A DNA stretch of 64,000 nucleotides from the NCBI GenBank assembly GCA_016125285.1, contig WGMA01000067.1:1-64000 (forward strand), given 5' to 3'. The position numbers were made by a program, and so were the translations under genes. The notes beneath the pieces are model-generated. The model had not been told where the DNA came from, searched no databases, and worked only from the letters and a program-made list of their open reading frames with translations. Below, one piece after another: positions 8,899 through 17,811 of the stretch. This DNA comes from Phycisphaera sp. GTDB taxonomy: Bacteria; Planctomycetota; Phycisphaerae; Phycisphaerales; Zrk34. The stretch's first letter is position 1. The number at the start of each line of letters is the position of its first letter.

Positions 8899-9644
8899 AA
8901 CGGTATGCCCGTGGTTTTACGGTCGTCGAGCTGCTCGTGGTCGTCTCGATCATCATCCTGCTGATCAGCGTGCTGATGCCGAGCTTCGAGCGGGCGCAGT
9001 ACGACACGAAGAAGGTGGTGTGCAGCTCGAACTATCACCAGTGGGGCGTGGCGACGCTGAACTACGCGAACGATTTCGAACGCGCCCTGCCGCGCTTCGA
9101 CTACGGCAGCAGCGGCCTCAACACGTGGGACGTGGGCAACGGGTTCACGCAGAGCATGATGGACTACGGCGTGCACTGGAAGCAGTTCTTCTGCCCGTTG
9201 AGCTGGCAGGACGGCTGGCACCGCACGAACTGGTGGGGCGTTGGTCACGTCGCGCCAAAGAACGACGCCGAGACGCTGCAGTTCTTCCACAAGCTCACGC
9301 CGAACTTCGAGCTGATCCGCTACGACTGGTGGGTGCCGCGGCACGCCAGCGGCAAGATGTTCCCGTTCGTCGCGCCGTACTACACCGACGCGATGGCCGC
9401 GTCCGACGGGTTCCCCGTTTCGGTCGCCGACCGCCGCGCGGCGTTCCGGCCGATCCTCACCGACCAGATCGGCTCGCGCGGGCCGGCCAGCACGGACCCC
9501 ACGAGCTCGACCGTCACCGGCGGACATCAGTGGAAGGGCAGGCTCGAGTCCACCAACCTGCTCTACGTCGACGGCCACGTCGATCAGCACCAGCTCGATC
9601 AGATCGAGCACCGGTACAGCGGCAACTGGGGCAACTTCTATTGA
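8895..9644 (+). CDS. type II pseudopilin-like protein (N-methylation motif, H-x-DG type C-terminus)
   Basis: The 249-residue protein starts with a class III (prepilin) leader: a short basic stretch, then RGFTVVELLVVVSIIILLIS, with the expected Glu at position 5 after the cleavage glycine. The body is Trp/Tyr-rich, and near the end comes LLYVDGHVDQHQL, resembling the H-X9-DG segment of planctomycete DUF1559-like pseudopilins. Such proteins should be cut by a prepilin peptidase and stay in the inner membrane or in a pseudopilus. The ATG at 8895 lies inside the FecR stop (ATGA), so translation is coupled to FecR. It is a likely output of the sigma/FecR pair. Confidence 0.85.
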   Translation: MKRYARGFTVVELLVVVSIIILLISVLMPSFERAQYDTKKVVCSSNYHQWGVATLNYANDFERALPRFDYGSSGLNTWDVGNGFTQSMMDYGVHWKQFFCPLSWQDGWHRTNWWGVGHVAPKNDAETLQFFHKLTPNFELIRYDWWVPRHASGKMFPFVAPYYTDAMAASDGFPVSVADRRAAFRPILTDQIGSRGPASTDPTSSTVTGGHQWKGRLESTNLLYVDGHVDQHQLDQIEHRYSGNWGNFY

Positions 9645-9667
9645 GTCGACGTTAGCGGAGAGGGCAC

Positions 9668-10525
9668 ATGGCACGGCACGTACACCGCACACATCGTCGC
9701 GCGTTCTCGCTGATCGAGATCCTGATCACGATGGCGATCATCGTCGCTCTGGCCGGCGTGCTGCTCGCGGCGCTGTCCAAGGCGAAGCAGACAGCGAAGA
9801 ACCTCGTCGGTGATGTGCACGTGCCCACCGAGCACCTCGTGCTGTTCACGGCGATGCAGGGCGAGGAGATCCAGGCCAACCGCGGCTGGGGCACGGCGCG
9901 GTACGTGAACGACGAAGAGCTCGACCGCCCCGTGATGGAGTTCGACGGCAGCTTCATCCTCGGCCTGACGATGCCCGAGTTGCAGGACCGCGTGACGATC
10001 ATGTTCTGGGCGAAGGGCGACGCGATCCTGCCGCAGGCCACGAGCCTGTTCTACGCGTACAACAGCGGTGGCGGGCGCGTGCTGAACCTGCACTTCTGGT
10101 CCGACCGGCGTGCGTACTTCGACGCCGGGGCGAACTACGACCGCGTCAACACCAGCCCGCTGGCCGACGATCTGCTCAAGGGCAAGTGGGTGCTGTGGAC
10201 GCTGACGAAGGACGCGGTGAAGGGCGAGATGAAGGTCTACGCCAACGGCGAGCTGCTGGCCAGCGCGACGGGCAAGGTCAAGCCGATGGGCGGCGGAACG
10301 TGCCTGTGGGTCGGCGGTTATCCCACGTTCGACGCCGACGGGCGTTGGACCGGCCAGTGGCCCTGGCGCGGTCGGCTGCACAGCTTCGCGGTGTATGACA
10401 CGGTGCTTGACGACGAGCTGATCGCGCAGTTCAAGGACGCGAACTTCGGCAAGGTGCAGACCTACACCAACAGCGTTGTCGACCGCGTCAACGCCGTGGA
10501 CCGCGACACCGATCCGTTCCGGTGA
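9668..10525 (+). CDS. pseudopilin N-terminus fused to a LamG/concanavalin-like domain
   Basis: The protein has 285 residues. The basic leader and RRAFSLIEILITMAIIVALA form a prepilin-type signal, with Ala rather than Gly before the Phe, which prepilin peptidases can tolerate. From about residue 60 onward the sequence reads like a LamG / ConA-like lectin fold: VMEFDGSFI, VTIMFWAKG, GKWVLWTLTKD, MKVYANGELLASATG, LHSFAVYDTVLDDELIAQF. The last motif is the standard end of such domains. It follows the other pseudopilin by 23 bases. A membrane-tethered or pilus-borne sugar- or polymer-binding module is a reasonable inference, but the ligand is unknown. Confidence 0.8.
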   Translation: MARHVHRTHRRAFSLIEILITMAIIVALAGVLLAALSKAKQTAKNLVGDVHVPTEHLVLFTAMQGEEIQANRGWGTARYVNDEELDRPVMEFDGSFILGLTMPELQDRVTIMFWAKGDAILPQATSLFYAYNSGGGRVLNLHFWSDRRAYFDAGANYDRVNTSPLADDLLKGKWVLWTLTKDAVKGEMKVYANGELLASATGKVKPMGGGTCLWVGGYPTFDADGRWTGQWPWRGRLHSFAVYDTVLDDELIAQFKDANFGKVQTYTNSVVDRVNAVDRDTDPFR

Positions 10526-10790
10526 TCGCCGTCACCCGTCCCGGGCGCGCCTCGCCGGTCCGCCTGAACCCGCATGAATTTTGCCCGGTATCGCCGGATT
10601 TCAGGGATTAGAATCCGTGCGTAGACCGCCGTTGCGCACCCGAGGTGTGTGATCTTCGTGGCGTCGACTCGGGCCTTGTCTGCGTGTTCCCCACACGCGT
10701 TTTTGGGCGCTGAATGATGGACGAGTCAGGCGGGCGGGATGTGTGGTGGATGGGTTCTTTGTTCTGTCGGTATGGAAAAGGAGTGCGGTC

Positions 10791-12944
10791 ATGACAATCA
10801 AGGCCATGCGGTATGTCTGCGCGGCGGCTTTCACGTTCATCGCGATCGGCTGGAGCGGCCCGTCGGCGCTCGCCGCAAAGGCCCCGCCGAAGCCGACGAC
10901 GATCCCGCTCAGCGACGCGGGGCAGAAGCTCGAGGCGCGGTACGCCGAGATGCTCAAGGCCCTGAAGGCGGAGATCACCGCCGCGCTGCCGGACGTGAAC
11001 GACCGGGCGAAGGCGGCTTACATCAAGGCGATCAAGGACGAGGACGCGGCGAAGAAGGCGCTGGACGAGGCGCAGAAGAAACTCGGCGCGGTCGGCGGCG
11101 CGAAGGGGCTGATCGGACACGCGAAGAACTACTGGATCCCCAAGGCCGACAAGGGCATCGCCGCGGCGAAGGCGAAGCTGAGCAAGGCGAAGACCGACGC
11201 CGAGCGCGACGCGGCCCAGAAGGAGCTGGACAAGTGGCAGCTGGATCGCGAGGCCGGCGTGAAGGCGCTGGCTGAGCGGACCGCGGCGTACGAGAAGGCG
11301 CAGCAGGACGAACCGAAGTTCAAGAAGGACGTCGAGCAGGCCAAGAAGGCGCTGGCCGACGCGAAGGCCGACATGGCCGCGGCCATGACCGCGCTGAACA
11401 TCGGCCCGCTGACTACGAGCGACAGGCTGGACGCGAAGCTGGCGCGGTTCGTGGTGCTCAACGAGGCGACGCCCAACGGCCTGGCGGCGTTCGCCGAGAA
11501 GGGCCCCGAGCAGCAGAAGCTGATCGACCGGATGCTGGCCGACGACGCGCTGCTGTTGCAGATGGTCGTGGCGGACGGCGCGGCCGATGGTCACTACGCC
11601 CGGGCGATGGAGATCTACGACCAGATCCAGCGGACCAGCGCCAAGGCGAAGGACGGCGTGCTGCAGCGGCTGGCGCTGGCGATCGCGCTCGAGCACGCCA
11701 CGCCCATCGCGCAGGAAAACCCCAAGGCCGCGACCGACGCGCCGAAGAACGTCGATCCGATCGAACGCTACAAGCACTACGAAGCGGCCTACGCCAACGG
11801 CGAGCTGGACCCGTACTTCAAGGACCAGACCGTGTGGAACCTGCGCTTCGTGGTGGACGGCAACGAGCCGAACGAAACGCTGGCGTGGGGCCGCGAGATG
11901 CTGCGGAACTACCGCCCCGACCACATCGTCACGAAGGACGACCGCTGGCGTTATGTCGCGTCGGTCCGCACGGAGATCCGCTACGGCTCGGAGGAGAACA
12001 AGTACGACAAGCCGGAGCTGCAGAGCTACCAGAACATCCTGATGAACGGCGGGGTCTGCGGCCGCCGCGCGTTCTTCGGCCGCTTCATCCTCCGCGCGTT
12101 CGGCGTGCCGACCATCGCCCATCCGCAGAAGGGCCACGCCGCGCTGTCGCACTGGACGCCGGACGGCTGGGTCATCTGCCTCGGCGCCAACTGGGGCAAC
12201 GGCTACACCAAGACCCTCTACAAGAACGACTTCGACTTCGTGGCCACCACCCAGGCCCGCGCGCTCGGCGATCGGTTCATGCAGGTCAAGCGCGCCCAGT
12301 GGATCGGCGACGTCGTCGGCGAGAAGCGTTGCTACGGATTCAACGAGAAGACTCCGCCCGCGTTCTGGAACGGCGTGGCGCTGAACATTCAACGGCAGCT
12401 CATCGAGCAGGCGGGTTCCAAGACGCTCGACGCCGTGGGCGAGGAGCTCGGCGAGGCCAACGAGGGCAAGATCGAATACCCGTTCGAGTCGCCGGAGGTC
12501 ACCGAGGCCGACCGCAAGATCAGCGTCGACGGCAAGGGCGTGATCACGATCCCCGCCGCGGCGACGAGCAACCCGACCAAGAGCACGCGTGACGTCCATT
12601 TCATCGACAGCGTCCTGGGCGGCAAGCAGTTGCTCGGCGGCGCCAACGCGGAGTTCGAGTACACCTTCGACGCCCCGGCCGACGGGTCTTACGCGCTGAC
12701 CATGAACGTCGTGACGCCCAGCTGGAAGCAGTGCATGAACCTCACCGTCAACGGCGACAAGCAGCCGACGCGCATCGAGCTGCCCCACACCGTCGGCCTG
12801 TGGCAGACCACCGAGCCGGTCACCGTCAAGCTCACCAAGGGCAAGAACGTCCTGAAATTCACCCGCAAGGGCGTCAAGCACGAGGTCGCCGTCAAGGGCT
12901 TCAGCATCAAGGAATTCACCCTGACCCCGAAGGCGGGGATCTGA
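10791..12944 (+). CDS. exported transglutaminase-like protein with long coiled coil
   Basis: ATG 10791 is chosen over an upstream GTG because AAGGAG sits about 9 bases before it and a clean signal peptide follows (CAAAFTFIAIGWSGPSALAAK). The 717-residue protein has an Ala/Lys-rich coiled coil (about 45-205) and then a helical region. Next comes a transglutaminase-like core with the likely nucleophile Cys423 in GGVCGRRAFFGRF and a His in GHAALSHWTPDGW (about 449-454). The C-terminal beta-rich module (about 580-717) resembles a carbohydrate-binding sandwich (EYTFDAPADGSYALTMNV, KLTKGKNVLKFTRKG). It could be a periplasmic cysteine peptidase or crosslinking enzyme. It lies 265 bases after the pseudopilins and may be transcribed separately. 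Confidence 0.75.
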   Translation: MTIKAMRYVCAAAFTFIAIGWSGPSALAAKAPPKPTTIPLSDAGQKLEARYAEMLKALKAEITAALPDVNDRAKAAYIKAIKDEDAAKKALDEAQKKLGAVGGAKGLIGHAKNYWIPKADKGIAAAKAKLSKAKTDAERDAAQKELDKWQLDREAGVKALAERTAAYEKAQQDEPKFKKDVEQAKKALADAKADMAAAMTALNIGPLTTSDRLDAKLARFVVLNEATPNGLAAFAEKGPEQQKLIDRMLADDALLLQMVVADGAADGHYARAMEIYDQIQRTSAKAKDGVLQRLALAIALEHATPIAQENPKAATDAPKNVDPIERYKHYEAAYANGELDPYFKDQTVWNLRFVVDGNEPNETLAWGREMLRNYRPDHIVTKDDRWRYVASVRTEIRYGSEENKYDKPELQSYQNILMNGGVCGRRAFFGRFILRAFGVPTIAHPQKGHAALSHWTPDGWVICLGANWGNGYTKTLYKNDFDFVATTQARALGDRFMQVKRAQWIGDVVGEKRCYGFNEKTPPAFWNGVALNIQRQLIEQAGSKTLDAVGEELGEANEGKIEYPFESPEVTEADRKISVDGKGVITIPAAATSNPTKSTRDVHFIDSVLGGKQLLGGANAEFEYTFDAPADGSYALTMNVVTPSWKQCMNLTVNGDKQPTRIELPHTVGLWQTTEPVTVKLTKGKNVLKFTRKGVKHEVAVKGFSIKEFTLTPKAGI

Positions 12945-13028
12945 GCGACGACCGACTGATCGGGCGCACGCGAGCGGCCCCCGCTGAATGTCATTCGGGC
13001 CGTCGCATCTTCACCTGACCGATCCAGC

Positions 13029-15206
13029 TCACTCGGCGTCGCGGCGCAGGGCGTCGGCGGGGACGCTCTGCCGGTCGATGCCGGGGCCGGACCACTCGAA
13101 TTGGAGGGTCGGCGTAGCGGTGTCGCCTGGCTTGCGAGCGTAGTACAGGCGGAACGGGTGGGCGCCCTTTTCGAGGTGGACGGCGCCCTCGGCGGTGCCG
13201 CCGGGCTTGTGGCCGAAGTCGCCGTCGACGACCTGGCAGTTGTGGATACGCAGGAAGCTGGCGCCGTCGCTGGTGACGTAGAAGTGGTACGTGCCGGTGG
13301 CCGGCGCGACGAGGTACCCGGTGAACATCGCGCCGTTGTGTTTGGCGGGGTTCACGTCGGCGAGGTCGGGGCGATCGGCTTTGCCGGTGTCGTCGGGCTT
13401 AACCATGTCGAACTTCGGCAGCCAGGGCCAGTCGCCGGTGAAGGCGCTGAACGTGACACCGGGCGCGGCGTGCTTGAGCGTGACGGCGGGGATGGGCGTG
13501 TCGTCGTAGGGCCGCTTGGCCGAGTCGTTGGAGATGCGTTGGCGGAGGGCTTCGGTCTGGAGTTTCGCCTGGAAGTCGGCGTAGTCCGGCTCGTCGGCGA
13601 GGTTGTGGGCCTGCTGCGGGTCCTCGGTGACGTTGTAGATCTCGAACGGGTCGTTGACGGACTTGATGTCGTACCGCACGCCGAGCAGGTCGCCGAACCG
13701 AAGGAGCTGCATCTGCCCGCGCATGCGGCCGCGGTGGGCGGGGACGAAGTCGGTGAAGCTCGGCGTCTTGCCGCGCTGGTCGTACTCGATGTAGACGGTC
13801 GAAGGGGTCTGTTTGCCGGTGTGCGTGAGGGCGGGCACGAGTGACACGCCGTCGCTGCGGGTGGGGCCGGGCAGACCGGCGAGGTCGGCGAAGGTCATCA
13901 GCCAATCCCAAGAGCCGCAGGGGGTGTGGTCGATGGCGCCGGCGGGGATGTGCCCGGGCCAGCGCGCCATCGTCGGCATGCGGACGCCGCCTTCCCAGCA
14001 GTCACGCTTTATGCCGTCGAACGGGCCGTACGAGTGGAAGAACTCCGGCGTGTAGCTGTTGGAGTAGCCGTTCTTGTCCTTGCCGCTGAGGTACGACTCG
14101 ATGGACGGCCCGTTGTCCGACGTGAACACGAGCACAGTGTTGTCGTCGATCTTCAGGTCCTTGAGCAGCTGCATCAGATCGCCCACGGCGTCGTCGATGC
14201 GCCGCACGTCGGTGGCGTAGCGCTTGTTGACGTCGGGCCAGGGGCGCGGCGGGGTGGCGGGGTTGTGGTCGTCGTCCCACGTGGCGTCGGCGTAGTCAGG
14301 GTACTCGTAGCTGTCCATCGCGCCGGTGGCGGTGTTGATCATGTGGCCGGGCTCGCCGATCCACTGCAGCCCGCCGTGCAGCCCGGCGCCGTCGGGGAAC
14401 GGGCAGGGCGGGTTCTGCAGCTTGGCGTGCGGGGTATCGAAGGCGAGGTAGATGAAGAAGGGCTGCTCGGCGTGGTCGTGGACGTGGTCGACGATCCACT
14501 TCTTGCACCGCGCCGCGAACAGGTCGCTGGTGTAGCAGAGCTTGAGCTTGTCGGCGACGTTGGTGTAGTTCTCCCAGACCTGGCGGCCGTCTTCTTGGGG
14601 GTAGTGGAAGTGGCCGTCGACGTGGCGGATGTAGCCGAAGTAGTAGTCGAAGCCGCGCTGCAGCGGGTGGCCCGGCCACTTGTGGGCGTCGGTCACCTCG
14701 AGATCCTTCTTCACGCCGCCGTCGACCTGGCCCTGCAGTCCCCACTTGCCGAACGCCGCCGTGGCGTAGCCCGCGCCCTTCATCGTCGAGCCGAGCGTGT
14801 AGTTGCGCGCGATCTCCTTGTCGAACTGGTTGTCACGCACCACCGCGTGGCCCTGCGTGACGCCGGTCAGCAGCGACGAACGCGACGGGGCGCACACCGG
14901 CGCCGCGGTGTAGTTGTCGCGCAGCTGCATGCCCTGCGCCGCGAACGCGTCGAGGTGCGGCGTGAAGTGCCACGGCTCCGCCGCCTCGTGCTTCTGACGA
15001 CGCAACTCCTGGAAAAACGCCCCCACGTCGCCGTAGCCCAGGTCGTCGGTCAGGATGAAGATGATGTTCGGCTTGGCGGCGCCCCCGGCCGCACGCACAT
15101 CGCCCACCGCCGGGCCCAGCGTCGTGACGACAACGACCGCGGCGGCCATTGCGAGATAAGCGATTACGCGGGTGACTGCGGCGTGGGGGTTCGTCGGTCT
15201 CGCCAT
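13029..15206 (-). CDS. sulfatase (formylglycine type) with C-terminal PA14-like domain
   Basis: The 725-residue protein begins with a signal sequence (YLAMAAAVVVVTTLG) and then the alkaline-phosphatase-fold sulfatase core: metal-binding FILTDDLGYGD (Asp54/Asp55), the formylglycine motif CAPSR at Cys105, AAFGKWGLQG, and a later metal site in VFTSDNGPSIES. Formylglycine maturation would need a maturase not present here. After about residue 570 a PA14/GLEYA-like beta module appears (GAMFTGYLVAPATGTYHFYVTSDG and LRIHN), likely binding a glycan. GAGG precedes the ATG. Probable role: release of sulfate from a sulfated polysaccharide in the periplasm or outside the cell. Long insertions (for example DYADATWDDDHNP) set it apart from its two neighbours. 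Confidence 0.9.
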   Translation of the reverse strand: MARPTNPHAAVTRVIAYLAMAAAVVVVTTLGPAVGDVRAAGGAAKPNIIFILTDDLGYGDVGAFFQELRRQKHEAAEPWHFTPHLDAFAAQGMQLRDNYTAAPVCAPSRSSLLTGVTQGHAVVRDNQFDKEIARNYTLGSTMKGAGYATAAFGKWGLQGQVDGGVKKDLEVTDAHKWPGHPLQRGFDYYFGYIRHVDGHFHYPQEDGRQVWENYTNVADKLKLCYTSDLFAARCKKWIVDHVHDHAEQPFFIYLAFDTPHAKLQNPPCPFPDGAGLHGGLQWIGEPGHMINTATGAMDSYEYPDYADATWDDDHNPATPPRPWPDVNKRYATDVRRIDDAVGDLMQLLKDLKIDDNTVLVFTSDNGPSIESYLSGKDKNGYSNSYTPEFFHSYGPFDGIKRDCWEGGVRMPTMARWPGHIPAGAIDHTPCGSWDWLMTFADLAGLPGPTRSDGVSLVPALTHTGKQTPSTVYIEYDQRGKTPSFTDFVPAHRGRMRGQMQLLRFGDLLGVRYDIKSVNDPFEIYNVTEDPQQAHNLADEPDYADFQAKLQTEALRQRISNDSAKRPYDDTPIPAVTLKHAAPGVTFSAFTGDWPWLPKFDMVKPDDTGKADRPDLADVNPAKHNGAMFTGYLVAPATGTYHFYVTSDGASFLRIHNCQVVDGDFGHKPGGTAEGAVHLEKGAHPFRLYYARKPGDTATPTLQFEWSGPGIDRQSVPADALRRDAE

Positions 15207-15380
15207 GCTCAGGACCTCGTCGGTTCGGGGTGCGGGGTTCGATTCAATGATGCGACACGGTGATGATACGGAGCGCCCGCCTTCGAGGCGACGTTCGCCG
15301 CAATCCTATTACGCCTCGTTGGTGGTCACACCCGACGCCGCGCCGCGGAGGGGACGCGGAGGGTTCTTTCGCCCGTTGAC

Positions 15381-16238
15381 CTATTGGCCTTCGATCGGCC
15401 CCGCCCCGATCAGGCGATCGATGACCGGGACCAGCGCGTCGGCCATGACCGTGTAGCCCTCGGTCGTCAGGTGCGTGCCGTCGGTGAACAGGCCCGGTTT
15501 CTGCTGGCCGTCGGCGTCCGCGAAACGATCCTGCAGATCGAGGAAGACGACTTCGTCCTTCGGGTACGCGTACCCGGCGAGGATGCGGTTGGTCTGCTGA
15601 CACTTCGCCCACTTGGCGCGCTGCTTGACCGGCAGGATGCCGATCAGGATCACGCGCGTGCCCGGCAGCTTTTTGCGGAACGCCTGCGCGACCGCGCGGA
15701 CGCCGTCGGCGACTTGCTCCGGCGGCGTGTCGATGCCCAGGGCCCACTTGACCTTGCCCGCGTCGCTCTGGGTGACGGTGTAGTTGTTCGTCCCGCAGAG
15801 CAACACCGCGACGCGCGGCGCCTGACCTTTCGGGAAGTCGAGGTTGCCGCGGTTGACGCGGTAGAGCATCACCGGCGTGATGTCGCCGGAGTTGCCCATG
15901 TTGATCGGGTTGTACTTGCCGAACCGCGCGTCCCACACCGGCTTGCCCTTCGCGGCCAGGTGCGTCCAGCCCAGCGTGATCGAGTCGCCGAAGAAAACGA
16001 CCCGGCAGTCTTTGGCTTTGGCGACCTCGTTGTTCACACGCACGAACTCGCCGTGCCAGTACCCGTCGTGGATCTCCTCGGGCATCGTGGTGCTCGACGA
16101 CTCGGCGATCGGCCCCATGAAATCCGGCCGCGGCGTGTCATTGGCCCCGCGCGATATCGATACGCAGGCCAGCACCATCAGCGCCAGCACGCACACGATC
16201 GATCGAGTCGAACGGCCTTTTGTGTGATCGCGATTCAA
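15381..16238 (-). CDS. SGNH/GDSL-type hydrolase, exported
   Basis: TTG at 16238 is favoured because GGGAGG lies 8 bases before it. An ATG at 16256 is the alternative and would start beside the upstream sulfatase stop. A signal peptide follows (IVCVLALMVLACVSISRG). The SGNH blocks are clear: block I VVFFGDSITLGW (Ser about 86), the Gly block MGNSGDIT, the Asn block LLCGTNNYT and the catalytic Asp/His block FTDGTHLTTEGY near residue 255. Families with this arrangement remove acyl groups from sugars or lipids (platelet-activating-factor acetylhydrolase-like). The gene follows a sulfatase on the same strand, suggesting joint action on a sulfated, acylated glycan. Confidence 0.88.
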   Translation of the reverse strand: MNRDHTKGRSTRSIVCVLALMVLACVSISRGANDTPRPDFMGPIAESSSTTMPEEIHDGYWHGEFVRVNNEVAKAKDCRVVFFGDSITLGWTHLAAKGKPVWDARFGKYNPINMGNSGDITPVMLYRVNRGNLDFPKGQAPRVAVLLCGTNNYTVTQSDAGKVKWALGIDTPPEQVADGVRAVAQAFRKKLPGTRVILIGILPVKQRAKWAKCQQTNRILAGYAYPKDEVVFLDLQDRFADADGQQKPGLFTDGTHLTTEGYTVMADALVPVIDRLIGAGPIEGQ

Positions 16239-16257
16239 ATTGTTTGCCTCCCGCATG

Positions 16258-17616
16258 TCACGGCGCGGCGTTCGCGTCCGAGTGTTGGGCCGTGACGTCG
16301 GAGCCCGTCTCCGCGTGCCACTTTTCGTACGCGGCTTTGAGGCGGGCGACGATGTCGGGGTGGGCGGCGGACAGGTCGTTGTCTTCGTGGATGTCCTTGC
16401 TCAGGTCGTACAGGCCGAGCGTCGGCTCGGGCTTGCCCTTGGGGGCGATCGCGTTGGCCAGCTTCCAGTTCCCGTCGCGGATGGCCCACTGCTGGCCGTT
16501 GGTCGGGCAGTACCAGTAGAGCATGCGGTCGGGCAGCGGGGCGTTGGCGGTCAGGTGGGGCATGAGGTCGACGCCGTCGATGGGCCACTTCGCATCGGGC
16601 TTCTCGCCGACGATGTTGAGGGCGGTGGCGACGAAGTCCATCTGGATGACGACGGTGTCGTCGGTGGCGCCGGGTTTGATGTGCCCGGGCCATTTCATGA
16701 TGAACGGCACGCGGATGCCGCCTTCCCAGGTCTCGCCCTTGCCGCCGCGGAGGGGCGTGTTGGTCGAGGCGTTGGGGGCGTTGTGCGTGATGGGGCCGCC
16801 GTTGTCGCTGATGAAGCAGACCAGCGTGTTCTGCTCGGCGCCGGTGTCGTGCAGGGCCGCCAGCACCTTGCCGATCATCACGTCCGTCGCGCTGAGCATC
16901 CCGGCGTAGGTGCGCCGCTTGCCGTCCCCGATCGAACTGAACCGGTCGATGTAATCCTTCGGCGCCTCCATCGGCTGGTGCACCGCGTTGAACGCCAGGT
17001 AGAGGAAGAACGGCTTGTCCTGCCCCTTGCGCCGCTCGATGAAACTCACCGCCTCGCGCCCGAACGCGAACGTCGTGTACTCCGTCTCGTCGATCGGCTC
17101 GCGCTGGCGGACGATCTGCTGGTACGGCTTGGTCTTTTCCTCGCTGCCCTTGATCCAGTACGTGCGCCCGCCGCCGAGGAATCCGAAGAACTCGTCGAAC
17201 CCGCGGTTCAGCGGGTTGCACTCCTCGGGCTCGCCGAGGTGCCACTTGCCGACGAGCATCGAGTGATACCCGGCCCGCTTGAGATAGTCGGCGATCGTCG
17301 GCACGCCGGGGTTCAACGCGTGACTCGCGCCGGGGCGGACCCAGTCGGTCACGCCGTCGCGCTGCTGGTAGCGCCCCGTCATCAACGCCGCACGCGACGG
17401 GCTGCACACCGACCCGCTGACGTACCCGTTGGTGAACCGCACACCCGCCGCCGCGATCGCGTCGATGTTCGGGGTCGGAATATCCTTACCCCCCTGCACG
17501 CCGGGGTCACCGTACCCCATGTCGTCCGCGACGATGAACACGATGTTGGGCTTGTCACCGGCGAAGGCGGGCGAGATGGCGAGGAGGCAGACGAGCAGGG
17601 CGATGGCGTGTTTCAT
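16258..17616 (-). CDS. sulfatase (formylglycine type), exported
   Basis: The 452-residue protein has a signal peptide (AIALLVCLLAISPAFAG) and the conserved sulfatase sites: FIVADDMGYGD (Asp31/Asp32), CSPSR with the formylglycine Cys71, MLVGKWHLGE, LAFNAVHQPMEAP and CFISDNGGP. The length is that of a compact arylsulfatase without accessory domains. It is the likely first gene of a two-gene unit with the SGNH hydrolase, which begins within about 20 bases of its stop. Substrate preference (N-acetylgalactosamine-, fucose- or other sulfate) cannot be told from these motifs alone. Confidence 0.9.
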   Translation of the reverse strand: MKHAIALLVCLLAISPAFAGDKPNIVFIVADDMGYGDPGVQGGKDIPTPNIDAIAAAGVRFTNGYVSGSVCSPSRAALMTGRYQQRDGVTDWVRPGASHALNPGVPTIADYLKRAGYHSMLVGKWHLGEPEECNPLNRGFDEFFGFLGGGRTYWIKGSEEKTKPYQQIVRQREPIDETEYTTFAFGREAVSFIERRKGQDKPFFLYLAFNAVHQPMEAPKDYIDRFSSIGDGKRRTYAGMLSATDVMIGKVLAALHDTGAEQNTLVCFISDNGGPITHNAPNASTNTPLRGGKGETWEGGIRVPFIMKWPGHIKPGATDDTVVIQMDFVATALNIVGEKPDAKWPIDGVDLMPHLTANAPLPDRMLYWYCPTNGQQWAIRDGNWKLANAIAPKGKPEPTLGLYDLSKDIHEDNDLSAAHPDIVARLKAAYEKWHAETGSDVTAQHSDANAAP

Positions 17617-17811
17617 GGTGTGTGTCTCGCGAGGTTGGGCTAAGCTCCGTCGGGTGCGTCACGGCGTGTCCCGCTTGCGGGCAAGCCGTGCATGGGGGCA
17701 TGATAGGCGGCAACTCGTTGACGTGTCTTGGCATCGGGCGATCAGCACGGTTTGCCCGATGCGCGGGGCAAGCCATGGTAACCGGCGTTCAATCCTTGTT
17801 GGAGAATGATA

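Noticed and set aside
17617-17811. Inverted segments with GGGCAAGCC before the immunity-like gene as a mobile-element boundary
   Set aside because: Two similar short stretches exist, but arms are short and imperfect, with no target duplication visible.
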